In this document: one piece after another, positions 15,768 through 25,404 of the stretch
Position numbering within the stretch: the first letter of the stretch is position 1
Layout: every line of letters starts with the position of its first letter
NCBI GenBank assembly: GCA_022447555.1
Contig: JAKVBF010000012.1
Coordinates: forward strand, 203,078-267,077
Direction: 5' to 3'
Source: Mariniblastus sp.
Lineage (GTDB): Bacteria > Planctomycetota > Planctomycetia > Pirellulales > Pirellulaceae
DNA length: 64,000 nucleotides
The notes under the pieces: model-generated
What the model saw: the letters and a program-made list of their open reading frames with translations, nothing else
Databases searched by the model: none
What the model was told of the DNA's origin: nothing
Translations under genes and position numbers: made by a program

Positions 15768-17081
15768 ATGGGACGTCTGACTTGCCTGACTTCGTTTGTT
15801 CTATTTTCTGGTTTGGTGGCTTGCCCCGCGACTGCCGACGACTGGAATCAGTGGCAGGGACCGAAGAGAAATGGCGTTTGGAGCGAGGCTGGAACTCTTG
15901 ATGCGTTCCCTTCTGACGGACCCGAGATACTGTGGAAAATGCCCATCTCTAACGGGTTTTCCGGGCCAGCGGTGTCGGACGGTCGCGTATTTGTTACAGA
16001 CTTTGTTCGTTCCGCTGGTGATGCGACTCCGGACCCCGGCAAAAAAAGTGAATTGTCGGGAATAGAACGTGTTCATTGTTTCGACAGCGCTACGGGCAAG
16101 CTGTTGTGGGTCCACCAGAACGAATGCGATTATAAAATTTCTTACCCGAACGGGCCTCGCGCCACACCAACAGTGGATGGGAACCGTGTTTACACACTCG
16201 GGGCGGAGGGTCGCCTAAACTGTTTACAGACTGCTAATGGTGAGGTTCTCTGGACGCGTGATCTCAAGAAAGATTTTGATATGGATCTGGCTCCCCACTG
16301 GGGGTTTGCGGCACACCCGCTGGTCGATGGAGATATGCTGTACTGCGTGATCGGTGGCAAAGGGAGTGTTGCTGTTGCATTAGATAAAATGACTGGAAAA
16401 GAACGTTGGCGAGCACTCGACGCGATCAGTCCTGGTTATTGCCCGCCGACGATGATTCAGGCCGGGGGAACGAAGCAGTTATTGATTTGGCATCCTGAAT
16501 CCCTGAACAGCCTAAATCCTGCGACGGGTGAAGTCCATTGGTCGTTTGCCATGAAGCCGGCCTATGAAATGTCGGTCATTGCACCGATACAGTCGGAAAA
16601 TTATTTGTATGCGGCAGCGCTTCAAGGAACGTCGCTATTGCTGAAATTAGATCAAGATCGGCCGATTGCAACCGAAGTCTGGAGCGGAAAAGGGGTTCAC
16701 CCAGACCATAATCCCCCTCTGGTTGTGGAGGGGCATGCCTACGGGATTGATGTGAAAGGACACCTGCGTTGTGTCGATTTGAAAACGGGAGAGCGATGCT
16801 GGGAATCATTGGCGACGGCCCCCAATGGTCGTCCCGCAAGTTCGGCAACAGGCTTCATGGTTCGCAATGGTGATAAATTTTTTGTGATGATAGAAACCGG
16901 TGAACTGTTGATTGCGAAAATGTCGCCGAGTGGCTACCAAGAGCTGGGCCGTTCCAAAATCCTCGAGCCAACCAGCCGGACCGGTAACCGAAACGTAGTT
17001 TGGAGCCACCCGGCCTTTGCGGATCGCTGTATTTTCGCTCGAAACGATAAAGAAATCGTTTGCATTTCACTCGCCAAATAA
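15768..17081 (+). CDS. Exported PQQ-like beta-propeller protein
   Basis: Second PQQ/BamB-like propeller of the window, 437 residues. Signal peptide MGRLTCLTSFVLFSGLVA, cleavage near ATADDW. The mature protein starts WNQWQGPKRNG, the W-x-x-F/W-R-G-P-x-R-x-G entry motif of planctomycete PQQ-repeat proteins. Blades include CFDSATGKLLWVH, CLQTANGEVLWTRD, ALDKMTGKERW, SLNPATGEVHW and CVDLKTGERCWE. It is probably periplasmic; these proteins are often near sulfatases or c-type cytochromes, but none is present here, so the function is open. The frame opens far upstream at 15591, inside the preceding terminator; ATG 15768 is chosen for the signal peptide and a GGGGAG at 15751-15756. Confidence 0.85.
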   Translation: MGRLTCLTSFVLFSGLVACPATADDWNQWQGPKRNGVWSEAGTLDAFPSDGPEILWKMPISNGFSGPAVSDGRVFVTDFVRSAGDATPDPGKKSELSGIERVHCFDSATGKLLWVHQNECDYKISYPNGPRATPTVDGNRVYTLGAEGRLNCLQTANGEVLWTRDLKKDFDMDLAPHWGFAAHPLVDGDMLYCVIGGKGSVAVALDKMTGKERWRALDAISPGYCPPTMIQAGGTKQLLIWHPESLNSLNPATGEVHWSFAMKPAYEMSVIAPIQSENYLYAAALQGTSLLLKLDQDRPIATEVWSGKGVHPDHNPPLVVEGHAYGIDVKGHLRCVDLKTGERCWESLATAPNGRPASSATGFMVRNGDKFFVMIETGELLIAKMSPSGYQELGRSKILEPTSRTGNRNVVWSHPAFADRCIFARNDKEIVCISLAK

Positions 17082-17338
17082 CGGAGGCGGAAGAGCGAAG
17101 TTCAAAGCCCTCTTAATAGCCGTTTCCTCGTGCGAAGTTCTAACTGGGCAAGGGTTCGCAATTAGCATCTGCATGGTAGATCCATGAATGATTGAAAAGC
17201 TACCAAGGTATTGGAAATAAGCGATCTGGCGTTACCCCCAACCGTCACTCAATTTTGTCAGTCTTATCGAAAGATTGGCAAGCGATACGACGTTCGCGCA
17301 TCGATCAAATGACTTCGCACCGGTCAAAAATGCAGGAC

Positions 17339-18289
17339 CTAGGCCGCTCGACGACGAGACGTCTTCGATTCCGATTCGGTCGCCGAGTCCCGCCACGAGG
17401 GAGTGTTTTTAGCGGCCGCCAAATGTTGACGGAATGCCTGATCTAAGGCACGGTGTCGTTTGGCAGAAAGACGCTGAAAACCATGTCTAAATAACCAAGG
17501 CTTGAGAGGCGCTTTGGCGATTTCCCATAATGTCCTGCTAAGGGTAGGAGAGGTAGGAGACGAATCAGCTTGAGAATAGCGGCTCAAAGATCGCTCCGCG
17601 GAACAGCCGTGAGGCCGGGTTGATTCCGCTATGATCAAGTCCTCTGATTCCGTAGTTCCGATTACATCGCTACCAAGAGCGCTGGTGAAACCGAGTTCTC
17701 GCATACTGAGTGCGATATCAACATCCACATACAGGTCTTCGGTGAGTGAGCCTGCGGGACCAATGGCTTTCAGGACGGACCGTCGATAAATTCCGAAGTG
17801 GCTCGAGGGGCCTAGGGGTTTAAGATTTCGCAGTGTTCGGTGTGAGAACTTTTTTTGAAAACCGGCCAGAAGGCGTGTGCCGGAACGATTGGCCAAAATC
17901 CCACCGACCGTGATTTTGGCGGGGTAGGATGTCGAGACAATCAGTGGTGTCAGACTGCCAACAGATTTGTTTTCGAATGCTTTGGGTACTGATTCATTCC
18001 AACCCTCGTCCAGCTCGATACCGGGACGGAGCAGCGTGATGAGATCACCTGTAGCAGCTTTGAGGCCTCGATCGAGTTGATCGGCTAAATACGGGCTAGT
18101 TTCCACTATCCAGTCAACTTCTGAGCCCAGTCCATGGGGATCTTCATAGCGGCCATTGTGGACGACAATGATTTGCGACTCGCTAGGGCGAGAACGTAGA
18201 ACGGAGGCTAGCGTGTCTTCAAAACGTTGAATCTCGTTTTGGCGACGATCATCCCCATCAATGGGAATGACGATTGAAAACCGACTCAT
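17339..18289 (-). CDS. Family-2-like glycosyltransferase
   Basis: The N-terminal fold begins SRFSIVIPIDGDD, then FEDTLASVLRSRP and IIVVHNGRYEDP, the pattern of GT-A family 2 enzymes (nucleotide-sugar binding). ATGDLITLLRPGIELDEGW corresponds to the region of the metal-binding DxD, but the acidic pair is replaced by Arg-Pro-Gly, so catalysis may be atypical. LTEDLYVDVDIALSMRELGF resembles the ED-x-D acceptor or catalytic-base segment. The C-terminal 60 residues are basic and low-complexity. No membrane helices. No sugar-biosynthesis neighbours are present, so the acceptor is unknown. Confidence 0.7.
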   Translation of the reverse strand: MSRFSIVIPIDGDDRRQNEIQRFEDTLASVLRSRPSESQIIVVHNGRYEDPHGLGSEVDWIVETSPYLADQLDRGLKAATGDLITLLRPGIELDEGWNESVPKAFENKSVGSLTPLIVSTSYPAKITVGGILANRSGTRLLAGFQKKFSHRTLRNLKPLGPSSHFGIYRRSVLKAIGPAGSLTEDLYVDVDIALSMRELGFTSALGSDVIGTTESEDLIIAESTRPHGCSAERSLSRYSQADSSPTSPTLSRTLWEIAKAPLKPWLFRHGFQRLSAKRHRALDQAFRQHLAAAKNTPSWRDSATESESKTSRRRAA

Positions 18290-18567
18290 TGTACGGTACC
18301 CGTGAAAACGTCGGAAACTGGCAGTCGAGAGCCCCGAATCACAATCATCGGAATCTCTCGGGCAAAGAGCACTATCACAGCATTCTTTAGCTTACTCGGT
18401 TGCCGCGGCTAAAGAGATTGACCCATTTTGTACCGTTGTCGAATGTGCGGTTTCAACCGTCGAAAATTTCTGCGGTTTCAGAAGATTTAGCTCAAGTATC
18501 CGAGAACTCTTAGCCGGTCCCAAAAAGGGTTATTGCCGAATGGCTTGGGAACTCATAAAACCAAGGT

Positions 18568-19362
18568 ATGAGACAATATCTGCAACTGCTGGACCACATC
18601 CTTGAGGCCGGAGCAGTCAAATCGGATCGAACAGGAACGGGCACCCGGAGCGTCTTTGGTTACCAAATGCGGTTTAACCTAGCCGACGGATTTCCCATGA
18701 TAACGACCAAAAAAATACACTTCAAAAGCATTGCTTATGAATTGTTATGGTTCCTGAGAGGTGATACAAACATCCGTTTTTTGCAGGAAAACGGTGTTCG
18801 GATCTGGAATGAATGGGCCGATGAAGATGGTGAATTGGGACCGGTCTATGGGTCTCAATGGCGATCTTGGGCCGGTGCTGATGGCGCCGCTGTAGATCAG
18901 ATCAGTGAAGTCGTTGAACAAATTAAGACCAATCCAGCGTCTCGTCGACTGATTGTGAGTGCTTGGAATGTGGCGGAGATTCCAAAGATGAAACTTCCCC
19001 CTTGTCATGCGTTCTTTCAATTCTATGTTGCTGACGGTCAGCTTTCGTGTCAGCTTTATCAACGCAGTGCCGATGTGTTTCTGGGAGTCCCTTTTAACAT
19101 TGCTTCCTATGCCCTGCTCACGTTGATGATGGCCCAAGTTTGTGAACTTGAACCGGGAGAGTTCGTTCACACTTTAGGGGATGCTCACTTATATGATAAT
19201 CATCTTGATCAGGCGCGATTGCAATTAAGCCGCGAGCCTTATCCCTTACCGGTGTTAAAGCTCAATCCAGACGTCCAGTCGATCTTTGATTTCGGTTATG
19301 ACGACATGAACTTGCTAAATTACGAGGCGCACCCTCATATTAAAGCTTCGGTTGCGGTTTAA
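18568..19362 (+). CDS. thyA: Thymidylate synthase
   Basis: Methylates dUMP to dTMP using 5,10-methylene-tetrahydrofolate, releasing dihydrofolate. The 264 residues match the E. coli enzyme exactly in length, and the nucleophile in [10 protein letters not shown] falls at Cys146 as in E. coli. Other hallmarks are [12 protein letters not shown] at the N-terminus, [36 protein letters not shown] and the terminal KASVAV. folA follows 86 bases downstream and recycles the dihydrofolate made here, a classic thyA-folA pair. Confidence 0.98.
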   Translation: MRQYLQLLDHILEAGAVKSDRTGTGTRSVFGYQMRFNLADGFPMITTKKIHFKSIAYELLWFLRGDTNIRFLQENGVRIWNEWADEDGELGPVYGSQWRSWAGADGAAVDQISEVVEQIKTNPASRRLIVSAWNVAEIPKMKLPPCHAFFQFYVADGQLSCQLYQRSADVFLGVPFNIASYALLTLMMAQVCELEPGEFVHTLGDAHLYDNHLDQARLQLSREPYPLPVLKLNPDVQSIFDFGYDDMNLLNYEAHPHIKASVAV

Positions 19363-19448
19363 TGGGCATCTTGAGCAGCCAGCCTTCGCCCTAGATACCG
19401 CCGTTTCATTCCTTTTTTAGTCCTTCCGTTTTACGCGTGCCTTGGGTC

Positions 19449-19943
19449 ATGAAAACAACATCGTTAATCGTTGCCGCCAGTGAGAATGATGTGATCGGTA
19501 ATTCAGGAGACTTGCCTTGGCGATTGTCAGCTGACCTGAAGCGGTTCAAGCAGCTGACGATGGGGCATCCAATGATCATGGGCCGAAAGACCTTCGAATC
19601 GATCGGGTGTTTGTTGCCAGGGCGTACCACGATCATTGTGACGCGGCAGCCTGATTACCAATTCCCCGGTGCGCTGACCGCATGTGATTTGCCTCGAGCC
19701 ATCGAGTTGGCCGGGGAGGATGATCAGCCGTTTGTGACAGGAGGTGCCGAGATTTATCGGCTCGCGATTCCCTTGGTGCAGCGGATTTATCTGACGCGAG
19801 TTCACGCCCAAATTGAAGGTGACACACGGCTGACTGGGATCGAATGGAATCAGTGGGAATGCGTGGCCTCCGAGTCACATGTGGCGGACAGTCGTAATGA
19901 ATATGATTATACTTTCGAAACATACGACAGAATTGAGGGCTAA
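19449..19943 (+). CDS. folA: Dihydrofolate reductase
   Basis: Reduces dihydrofolate to tetrahydrofolate with NADPH. Family motifs are IVAASENDVIGNSGDLPWRL at the N-terminus (the NDVIG-x-x-x-x-LPW loop), MIMGRKTFESIG and FVTGGAEIYRLAIP. An acidic residue is expected in the active site near SADLKRFKQ. About 164 residues, close to E. coli DHFR (159). The frame also opens with GTG at 19437; ATG 19449 is chosen because it places the first strand (TTSLIVAASEN) directly after the start. Confidence 0.96.
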   Translation: MKTTSLIVAASENDVIGNSGDLPWRLSADLKRFKQLTMGHPMIMGRKTFESIGCLLPGRTTIIVTRQPDYQFPGALTACDLPRAIELAGEDDQPFVTGGAEIYRLAIPLVQRIYLTRVHAQIEGDTRLTGIEWNQWECVASESHVADSRNEYDYTFETYDRIEG

Positions 19944-20032
19944 ATTTGGTTGTTGAGTCGGTCGGGCCTGATGGTTTGAGTTACAATAGGGTTTGGATAC
20001 GATTTCGATCTACAACCAGAGGCCCGAGCCCG

Positions 20033-23000
20033 ATGAATGTCCACTACCGAGTGCTGACAAGTCTGCTATTTCTCTCCATGATATCCCTCCCGTTAGCGTC
20101 TCGCGCATGGGGGCAACAGGACTCCGATACCCTTCTTAATGAGGCGTCGGATTTTCGGTCGATCGGCCCGTTTCGAGGAGGTCGTTCGGCGGCAGTGACC
20201 GGAGTTCCCGGCAAGCCCATGTTGTACTATCAGGGGACGGCAGGTGGAGGCGTATGGAAAACGACCGATGGCGGTTCTTCTTGGGAGAATATCACGGATG
20301 GGTACTTTGGCGGCTCGATTGGAGCGGTTGAAGTTGCTGCGTCGGATCCCAATATCATTTACGTCGGCGGTGGTGAAGTCACCGTGCGGGGTAATGTTTC
20401 CCATGGTTATGGGATGTGGAAGTCCTACGACGGCGGTGACACTTGGGTCTCAATCGGATTAGAAGATTCACGTCGTATACCTCGTATTCGCGTCCATCCG
20501 ACTGACCCCGATACAGTGTATGCGGCCGTTTTGGGGCACCTGCATGGACCCAATCAAGAGCGGGGTGTCTACCGTAGTCGCAATGGGGGTGAGACGTGGG
20601 AGCGAATTCTGTTTGCCAGTGAAGAGGCGGGTGCCGTAGACTTGATTATCGATCCGAACAATCCACGCGTGCTTTATGCGTCGATGTGGAATATTAATCG
20701 CACCCCTTACAGTTTAGAGAGCGGTGGTGAAGGCTCGGGCATTTGGAAGAGCACCGACGGTGGTGATAACTGGACCGAGATCAGTCAAAATAAGGGTCTT
20801 CCCAAAGGGCCGCTCGGCATCAGCGGCGTCACTGTTTCACCCGTTGATTCGAATCGTGTTTGGGCCATCGTTGAAGCAGCCGAGGGAGGGCTGTTTCGCA
20901 GTGATGATGCAGGCAAAACGTGGACGCGTGTAAATGATGAACGGAAATTGCGACAGCGTGCCTGGTATTATTCACGAGTCTACGCGGGCCCTAAAAACGT
21001 GGATGAAGTTTACGTATTGAATGTTCGTTTTTGGCGATCAGCCGATGGCGGTAAGACGTTTTCAAGTATTTCAACTCCCCATGGTGATCATCACGATTTG
21101 TGGATTGCGCCAGAGGATCCAGATCGCATGGCGATCGCCGACGATGGTGGCGCTCAGGTTAGCTACAGTCGTGGAGAAACTTGGTCGACGTATATGAATC
21201 AACCGACAGCTCAGTTCTACCGAGTGACGACCGACAATCATTTTCCGTATCGTATTTATGGAGCGCAACAGGATAATTCGACGGTGCGAATCTTACATCG
21301 TGGCAATCGGGGCTCGATCGGAGAGCGGGATTGGGAACCGACGGCGGGTGGAGAAAGTGGTCATATCGCGCCTGATCCGAACGAGCCCGACATTGTTTAC
21401 GGCGGATCTTACGGTGGGTTTCTGACTAGAATTGATCATCGAACAGGTGAGCGTCGGAACATTCACATCTGGCCAGACAACCCGATGGGGCATGGTGCGG
21501 GTGACGGTAAGTTTCGGTTTCAGTGGAATTTCCCGATCTTCTTTTCAGCTCACAATCCGAAAAAACTCTACGCGGCTGGTAACGTACTTTTTAAGACCGA
21601 AGACGAAGGCGCCTCATGGACCCAGATCAGTCCCGACTTGACTCGTAATGACGCATCGAAACTGGGATCTTCGGGAGGGCTTATCACACAGGATAATACG
21701 AGCGTTGAATACTACTGCACGATTTTCGCAGCTGTTGAATCGCCGCACGAGCCGGATGTTATTTGGGCTGGTAGTGATGATGGATTGATCCACATCACTC
21801 ACAACGGAGGGAAAGACTGGAGTAATGTGACGCCTCCCAATATGCCTGAGTGGATGCAGATTAACAGTATCGAACCTCACCCAACAGAGAAAGGTGGCCT
21901 GTATGTTGCAGGCACTCGTTACAAGTCGGATGACTTCAAGCCGTACCTCTACAAAACGACGGATTACGGCGCTCATTGGACGCTGATCACCAAAGGGATT
22001 GATCGAAAGCATTTTACCCGCGTCATTCGAGCCGATCCTGTTCGTCCAGGTTTGCTATTTGCTGGCACGGAAAGCGGTTTGTATATTTCATTCGACGATG
22101 GAGGCCATTGGAAACCTTTTCAATGCAACGTTCCAATTTGTTCCATTACCGATATGACGATCAAGGATGGCGATCTGATTTTGGCGACACAGGGCAGGTC
22201 GTTTTGGGTGTTGGATGATCTGTCATTAATCCGCCAGTGGACACCAGATGTTTTAAATAAGCCCATGCATTTATTTACTAGTCGACCCGCCTTGCGGATG
22301 CGGGGCGGCGGTTCGGGCAGAGGTAGTTTAACCGCCGGGCAAAACGTAGTATCCGGAGTCCATTTCAATGTTTACCTGAAGGAGGCACTGGACGACACCG
22401 ATCCGATCTTACTTGAACTGGCCGATGCCCAAGGTAACGTTGTCACAACATACAGTTCAAAACCAGACAAAAAACTCAAGCAACGAAATTTATCGCTAGA
22501 GAAAGGGATGAACAAGGTTTCATGGGACATGCGTCTGGCTGGCGCAGATTCGTTTGAAGATCTTGTTTTGTGGGGAGGTGGGCTGCAAGGACCGCAGGTC
22601 GTACCCGGGGCGTTTACCGCCACCCTCACTCATGGCGAACTCTCAGAGTCGGTGGGTTTCGAAGTCCGAAAAGATCCCCGCGCGGCTGCGACGGTCGAGG
22701 ATCTACAAGCGCAGTTTGAATTCTTAGTAGGGGTCCGTGATAAGTTGTCGGAGACTCATAATTTGATCTCTCAATTACGCGAGGTAAAAAGTCAAATTGA
22801 AACCCTCAGCAAGCGTTTGAAAGGTGATCAATACAAAGCCATAAGAGAACAGGGCGAACAAATCAATGAGCGGTTGACCAAGATTGAAAAGAAGTTGTAT
22901 CAGACGCAGAACCAGAGCTCTCAGGATCCGTTGAATTTTCCGATCCGATTAAATAACCGCCTAAGCTCGCTGGTCGGTGTTGTCAGCATGGGAGATAATG

Positions 23001-23158
23001 CTCCAACCAAGCAGGCGATTGAAGTTCGCGACTTGCTGTTAGCTCAAATCGAACAGTTGCTGACGGAACTCAAGGCAATCCTGTCCAAAGATGTACAGGC
23101 CTTCAACCAAAAGGTATCGGAAGCCAACATCCCAGCGATTTTTGTTGACGATGAATAA
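20033..23158 (+). CDS. Large exported BNR / sortilin-like beta-propeller protein
   Basis: 1041 residues with a signal peptide (LTSLLFLSMISLPLASRAWG). The body contains many Asp-box/BNR repeats: GVWKTTDGGSSWENI, MWKSYDGGDTWV, VYRSRNGGETWERI, IWKSTDGGDNWTEI, LFRSDDAGKTWTRV, LFKTEDEGASWTQI, ITHNGGKDWSNV and others, as in VPS10/sortilin and sialidase-like ten-bladed propellers. The segment FRSIGPFRGGRSAAVTG at the mature N-terminus is characteristic of the bacterial family often annotated as glycosyl hydrolase. No sialidase catalytic Arg triad could be placed. The final 200 residues form a coiled-coil-rich tail. ATG 20033 is chosen over upstream 19946 for the signal peptide and an AGAGG ten bases upstream. 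Likely periplasmic or cell-surface binding protein. Confidence 0.85.
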   Translation: MNVHYRVLTSLLFLSMISLPLASRAWGQQDSDTLLNEASDFRSIGPFRGGRSAAVTGVPGKPMLYYQGTAGGGVWKTTDGGSSWENITDGYFGGSIGAVEVAASDPNIIYVGGGEVTVRGNVSHGYGMWKSYDGGDTWVSIGLEDSRRIPRIRVHPTDPDTVYAAVLGHLHGPNQERGVYRSRNGGETWERILFASEEAGAVDLIIDPNNPRVLYASMWNINRTPYSLESGGEGSGIWKSTDGGDNWTEISQNKGLPKGPLGISGVTVSPVDSNRVWAIVEAAEGGLFRSDDAGKTWTRVNDERKLRQRAWYYSRVYAGPKNVDEVYVLNVRFWRSADGGKTFSSISTPHGDHHDLWIAPEDPDRMAIADDGGAQVSYSRGETWSTYMNQPTAQFYRVTTDNHFPYRIYGAQQDNSTVRILHRGNRGSIGERDWEPTAGGESGHIAPDPNEPDIVYGGSYGGFLTRIDHRTGERRNIHIWPDNPMGHGAGDGKFRFQWNFPIFFSAHNPKKLYAAGNVLFKTEDEGASWTQISPDLTRNDASKLGSSGGLITQDNTSVEYYCTIFAAVESPHEPDVIWAGSDDGLIHITHNGGKDWSNVTPPNMPEWMQINSIEPHPTEKGGLYVAGTRYKSDDFKPYLYKTTDYGAHWTLITKGIDRKHFTRVIRADPVRPGLLFAGTESGLYISFDDGGHWKPFQCNVPICSITDMTIKDGDLILATQGRSFWVLDDLSLIRQWTPDVLNKPMHLFTSRPALRMRGGGSGRGSLTAGQNVVSGVHFNVYLKEALDDTDPILLELADAQGNVVTTYSSKPDKKLKQRNLSLEKGMNKVSWDMRLAGADSFEDLVLWGGGLQGPQVVPGAFTATLTHGELSESVGFEVRKDPRAAATVEDLQAQFEFLVGVRDKLSETHNLISQLREVKSQIETLSKRLKGDQYKAIREQGEQINERLTKIEKKLYQTQNQSSQDPLNFPIRLNNRLSSLVGVVSMGDNAPTKQAIEVRDLLLAQIEQLLTELKAILSKDVQAFNQKVSEANIPAIFVDDE

Positions 23159-23569
23159 GCGCAGAGCGGCTGATGAAACCAAAGCGAGGTCTTCTTGGTT
23201 TGGTTGTCGGCATTCTTTTTGTAGATCAGCGAAACGATTCCCGAAGGTCCAAGGGGGTGCGGGTGAGGAAGGTCGATTCCCTCGAAATGGCCTAAGAGCC
23301 TCAGGAATTGACCGTATCTGGCAAGGCGTCCTCGGGATTGATAAGAATGGAAATTGCTGGGATTTGAATTTGCCCGGACCGAGTGAATCTCTAAAACACC
23401 TCAAAGCTGCCGGTAATTTCCCCGAAACCCCTCGAGCTGTGCAGTTTTCCCCCGTTTTTTGGATTTGTCGGCATCTTGTTAGGGCACTACAATAACGTTA
23501 CGTAATTTATGAAAAGGCATAATCCATGCGGCGGTCACGGCGGCGTGGTGATCATATACTGGGGCACTC
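23159..23569. other. Gap before hpf containing its promoter
   Basis: No gene recognised; a 134-residue frame through here overlaps the preceding gene and has no domain. The right end holds the candidate hpf promoter listed separately. Confidence 0.5.
23465..23493 (+). promoter_or_regulatory. Sigma-70-type promoter for hpf-ptsN-HPr
   Basis: TTGTCG, a spacer of exactly 17 bases, then TACAAT, about 76 bases before the hpf ATG. Spacing and both boxes are good matches to the housekeeping consensus. No sigma-54 element was found, although hpf-ptsN belongs to the nitrogen PTS cluster in Proteobacteria. Confidence 0.55.
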
Positions 23570-23896
23570 ATGGAAATAACGGTAACCGTCAAGAATGGTC
23601 AGTTGCCAGATTCCGTTCAAGATGCCATTCGGCAAAAAGTCGCCAAGCTACCGCGGTTCTTTGATCGTACCACACAGATACAGGTCACTGCCGATATGCG
23701 GCACGATGAACCCAAAGTCGAGATCATTGTTTCAGCGGAAGAAGTGAGCGACTTCTTTGCTGCTGATACGGGTGCCAACGTCGTTACAGCATTGGACGGC
23801 GCGATGGACAAGATTGAAATACAACTGAAGAAACATAAAGAAAAACTTAAGGATCACCGCGTCCACGAACCAAAAATCGACCTCTTGCCGGAATAA
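23570..23896 (+). CDS. hpf: Ribosome hibernation promoting factor (HPF/RaiA family)
   Basis: Binds the 30S A/P-site region and silences or dimerises ribosomes in stationary phase. The 108-residue protein is the short form (no C-terminal dimerisation domain). Typical features: MEITVTVKN, IRQKVAKLPRFFDR, strand TQIQVTADM, VEIIVSA, then ALDGAMDKIEIQLKKHKEKLKDHR, the basic helix that contacts 16S rRNA. First gene of a three-gene set with ptsN (100-base gap) and HPr, the same order as the proteobacterial hpf-ptsN-npr cluster. Confidence 0.93.
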   Translation: MEITVTVKNGQLPDSVQDAIRQKVAKLPRFFDRTTQIQVTADMRHDEPKVEIIVSAEEVSDFFAADTGANVVTALDGAMDKIEIQLKKHKEKLKDHRVHEPKIDLLPE

Positions 23897-23996
23897 ATAA
23901 AGGTGGTGCGATTGCCCGCGCATTTTGGGTGATCTACTAACACGGGGTAAAGTCGGGTTGCGGCCGCAACGAACCACAACAGACAAGGAACCATTT

Positions 23997-24473
23997 ATGA
24001 AGTTTTCCGATTTTGTAAAAACCGAGTCGATTCAGGCGGAGCTGGTCGCAGATGACAAAGAAGGTGTCATCCGCGAATTGGTAACAAGCTTGGTTGATTC
24101 GGGTGAATTGAGCGGCGATGAGTATGAGAACATCGTCCAAGCGATTCTCGAACGTGAAAAACTGGGGAGCACGGGAATCGGTCGCGGCATTGCTGTTCCG
24201 CATACCAAGCATCCCAGTGTAAAAGACATTGTTGGCACCGTGGGTGTCAGCACGAATGGAGTTGCTTTTGAAAGTTTGGATGGAGAAAAAGTTCAGCTGT
24301 TCTTTATGCTGATTTCTCCGCTCGACCGTCGCAACGATCACTTGAAGGCTTTGGAGAATATTTCCAAGCAGTTGCAGGATAATATGTTCTGCAGATTTTT
24401 GAAACAATCGAAAACAGCGGATGACGTTCAGCAAATCCTCGAAGAAGCTGACAACAATCAATTTGTTTCTTGA
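23997..24473 (+). CDS. ptsN: PTS EIIA-like protein (PtsN/EIIA-Ntr type)
   Basis: Phospho-acceptor of the phosphotransferase system, mannitol/fructose-IIA fold. The phosphorylated histidine lies in GIAVPHTKHP (His69). Further family features are REKLGSTGIGRG just before it and FFMLISPLDRRNDHLKAL later. The 158 residues match stand-alone EIIA-Ntr proteins, which regulate rather than transport. The longer frame from 23925 is rejected in favour of ATG 23997, which has AAGGAA six bases upstream. The HPr gene follows after 26 bases; no EIIB/EIIC permease is nearby, supporting a regulatory role. Confidence 0.92.
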   Translation: MKFSDFVKTESIQAELVADDKEGVIRELVTSLVDSGELSGDEYENIVQAILEREKLGSTGIGRGIAVPHTKHPSVKDIVGTVGVSTNGVAFESLDGEKVQLFFMLISPLDRRNDHLKALENISKQLQDNMFCRFLKQSKTADDVQQILEEADNNQFVS

Positions 24474-24499
24474 GCCTTGGTGATAGCTGCGGCTGATCT

Positions 24500-24790
24500 A
24501 TGCCAAATACTACCTGTAAAACATCTGTGACGATTCTGAATGCTCAGGGATTGCATATGCGCCCTGCGTATTTGTTTGCGGAAACGGCTGCGAGATTTGA
24601 CAGTCAAATCGAGGTAGGAAAGGACGATATCCGAATCGACGGCAAAAGTGTTCTCTCGATTTTAACCTTGGGTGCTGCCCAGGGAACAGAGGTGTGCATT
24701 GAAGCCACAGGAGCCGATGCTCAAGATGCCATTGCCGCATTAGAGCGTTTGGTCGTCTCAGGTTTTGACCGAAATGATGTTAATGCCTGA
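24500..24790 (+). CDS. HPr-family phosphocarrier protein
   Basis: Small PTS phosphocarrier of 96 residues. The active histidine is His19 in GLHMRPAYLF (usually GLHARPA), and Ser50 in DGKSVLSIL aligns with the regulatory serine phosphorylated by HPr kinase in some bacteria. It receives phosphate from enzyme I and passes it to EIIA; enzyme I and HPr kinase are not in the window. Co-location with hpf and ptsN suggests the NPr role of the nitrogen PTS. Confidence 0.92.
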   Translation: MPNTTCKTSVTILNAQGLHMRPAYLFAETAARFDSQIEVGKDDIRIDGKSVLSILTLGAAQGTEVCIEATGADAQDAIAALERLVVSGFDRNDVNA

Positions 24791-25404
24791 AGCAGAAATG
24801 CTTAGTCGAAGAGGTTCACAACCCATAGATCTAGTTGGCGTTGCCTTTGTGAATCAGGTTTCCCCTGGTGTTTAATCAAAGATGATCCTTTTAGAAATAC
24901 AAAAATCGACATGGCACCCAAGCCAGGACCTTCCAGATCAACCAAAGGTTGTCGGATTGCCCGGCTGGCGTTGCGCCTGCAGAGCTCGGCCTACAGCTTC
25001 TTGGTGGGTTAAGCCAAATTTTTGGAAGCGGTTAGTAAGCACAGGTGACCCTGTTGGTGACGGCGGTCTTCGCCGTCGACCGGAAGAACAACACAAGCGG
25101 CTGGATTCAAGGCCAGCACCCCTTTTAATGACGTGCGAAACCACAAGAGACCATAGGGTAGGCGCCTTGATGTGCCCGCCAGTCTTGCGGAAGCACCCTT
25201 CGATGGATTGCGTATTGAGCGGAACTGATGGGCTCCCTGAATTGGGCTGCCGTCATCTGTCGCCAACAATCCGGCTGTCAGCTTTGTTTGACGCACCAGC
25301 GAAAATCATGCTGGTCTGGAATCTGACGGTTAATCATTTACTTTGCAAAACAAATAAACTAGGACGTCGCCATTACTTTGCGCGTCCGCTTGAGAGACAA
25401 TCCC
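24791..25404 (+). other. 614-base gene-free leader upstream of RNase E/G
   Basis: The only long frame here (24882-25466) overlaps the RNase gene in another frame, shows no domain, and is rejected. The stretch contains a perfect hairpin GACGGCG-GTCTT-CGCCGTC at 25059-25077. RNase E mRNAs in Proteobacteria have long 5' leaders through which the enzyme controls its own decay; this could be an analogue. I looked for RNase P RNA, tmRNA and SRP RNA core motifs here and did not find them. Confidence 0.4.

Noticed and set aside
23091-23495. 134-residue frame overlapping the end of the BNR protein gene
   Set aside because: Overlaps a clear gene on the same strand and has no recognisable feature.
24791-25404. 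RNase P RNA, tmRNA or SRP RNA in the long leader
   Set aside because: None of the conserved core strings of these RNAs could be found by eye; only a generic hairpin is present.
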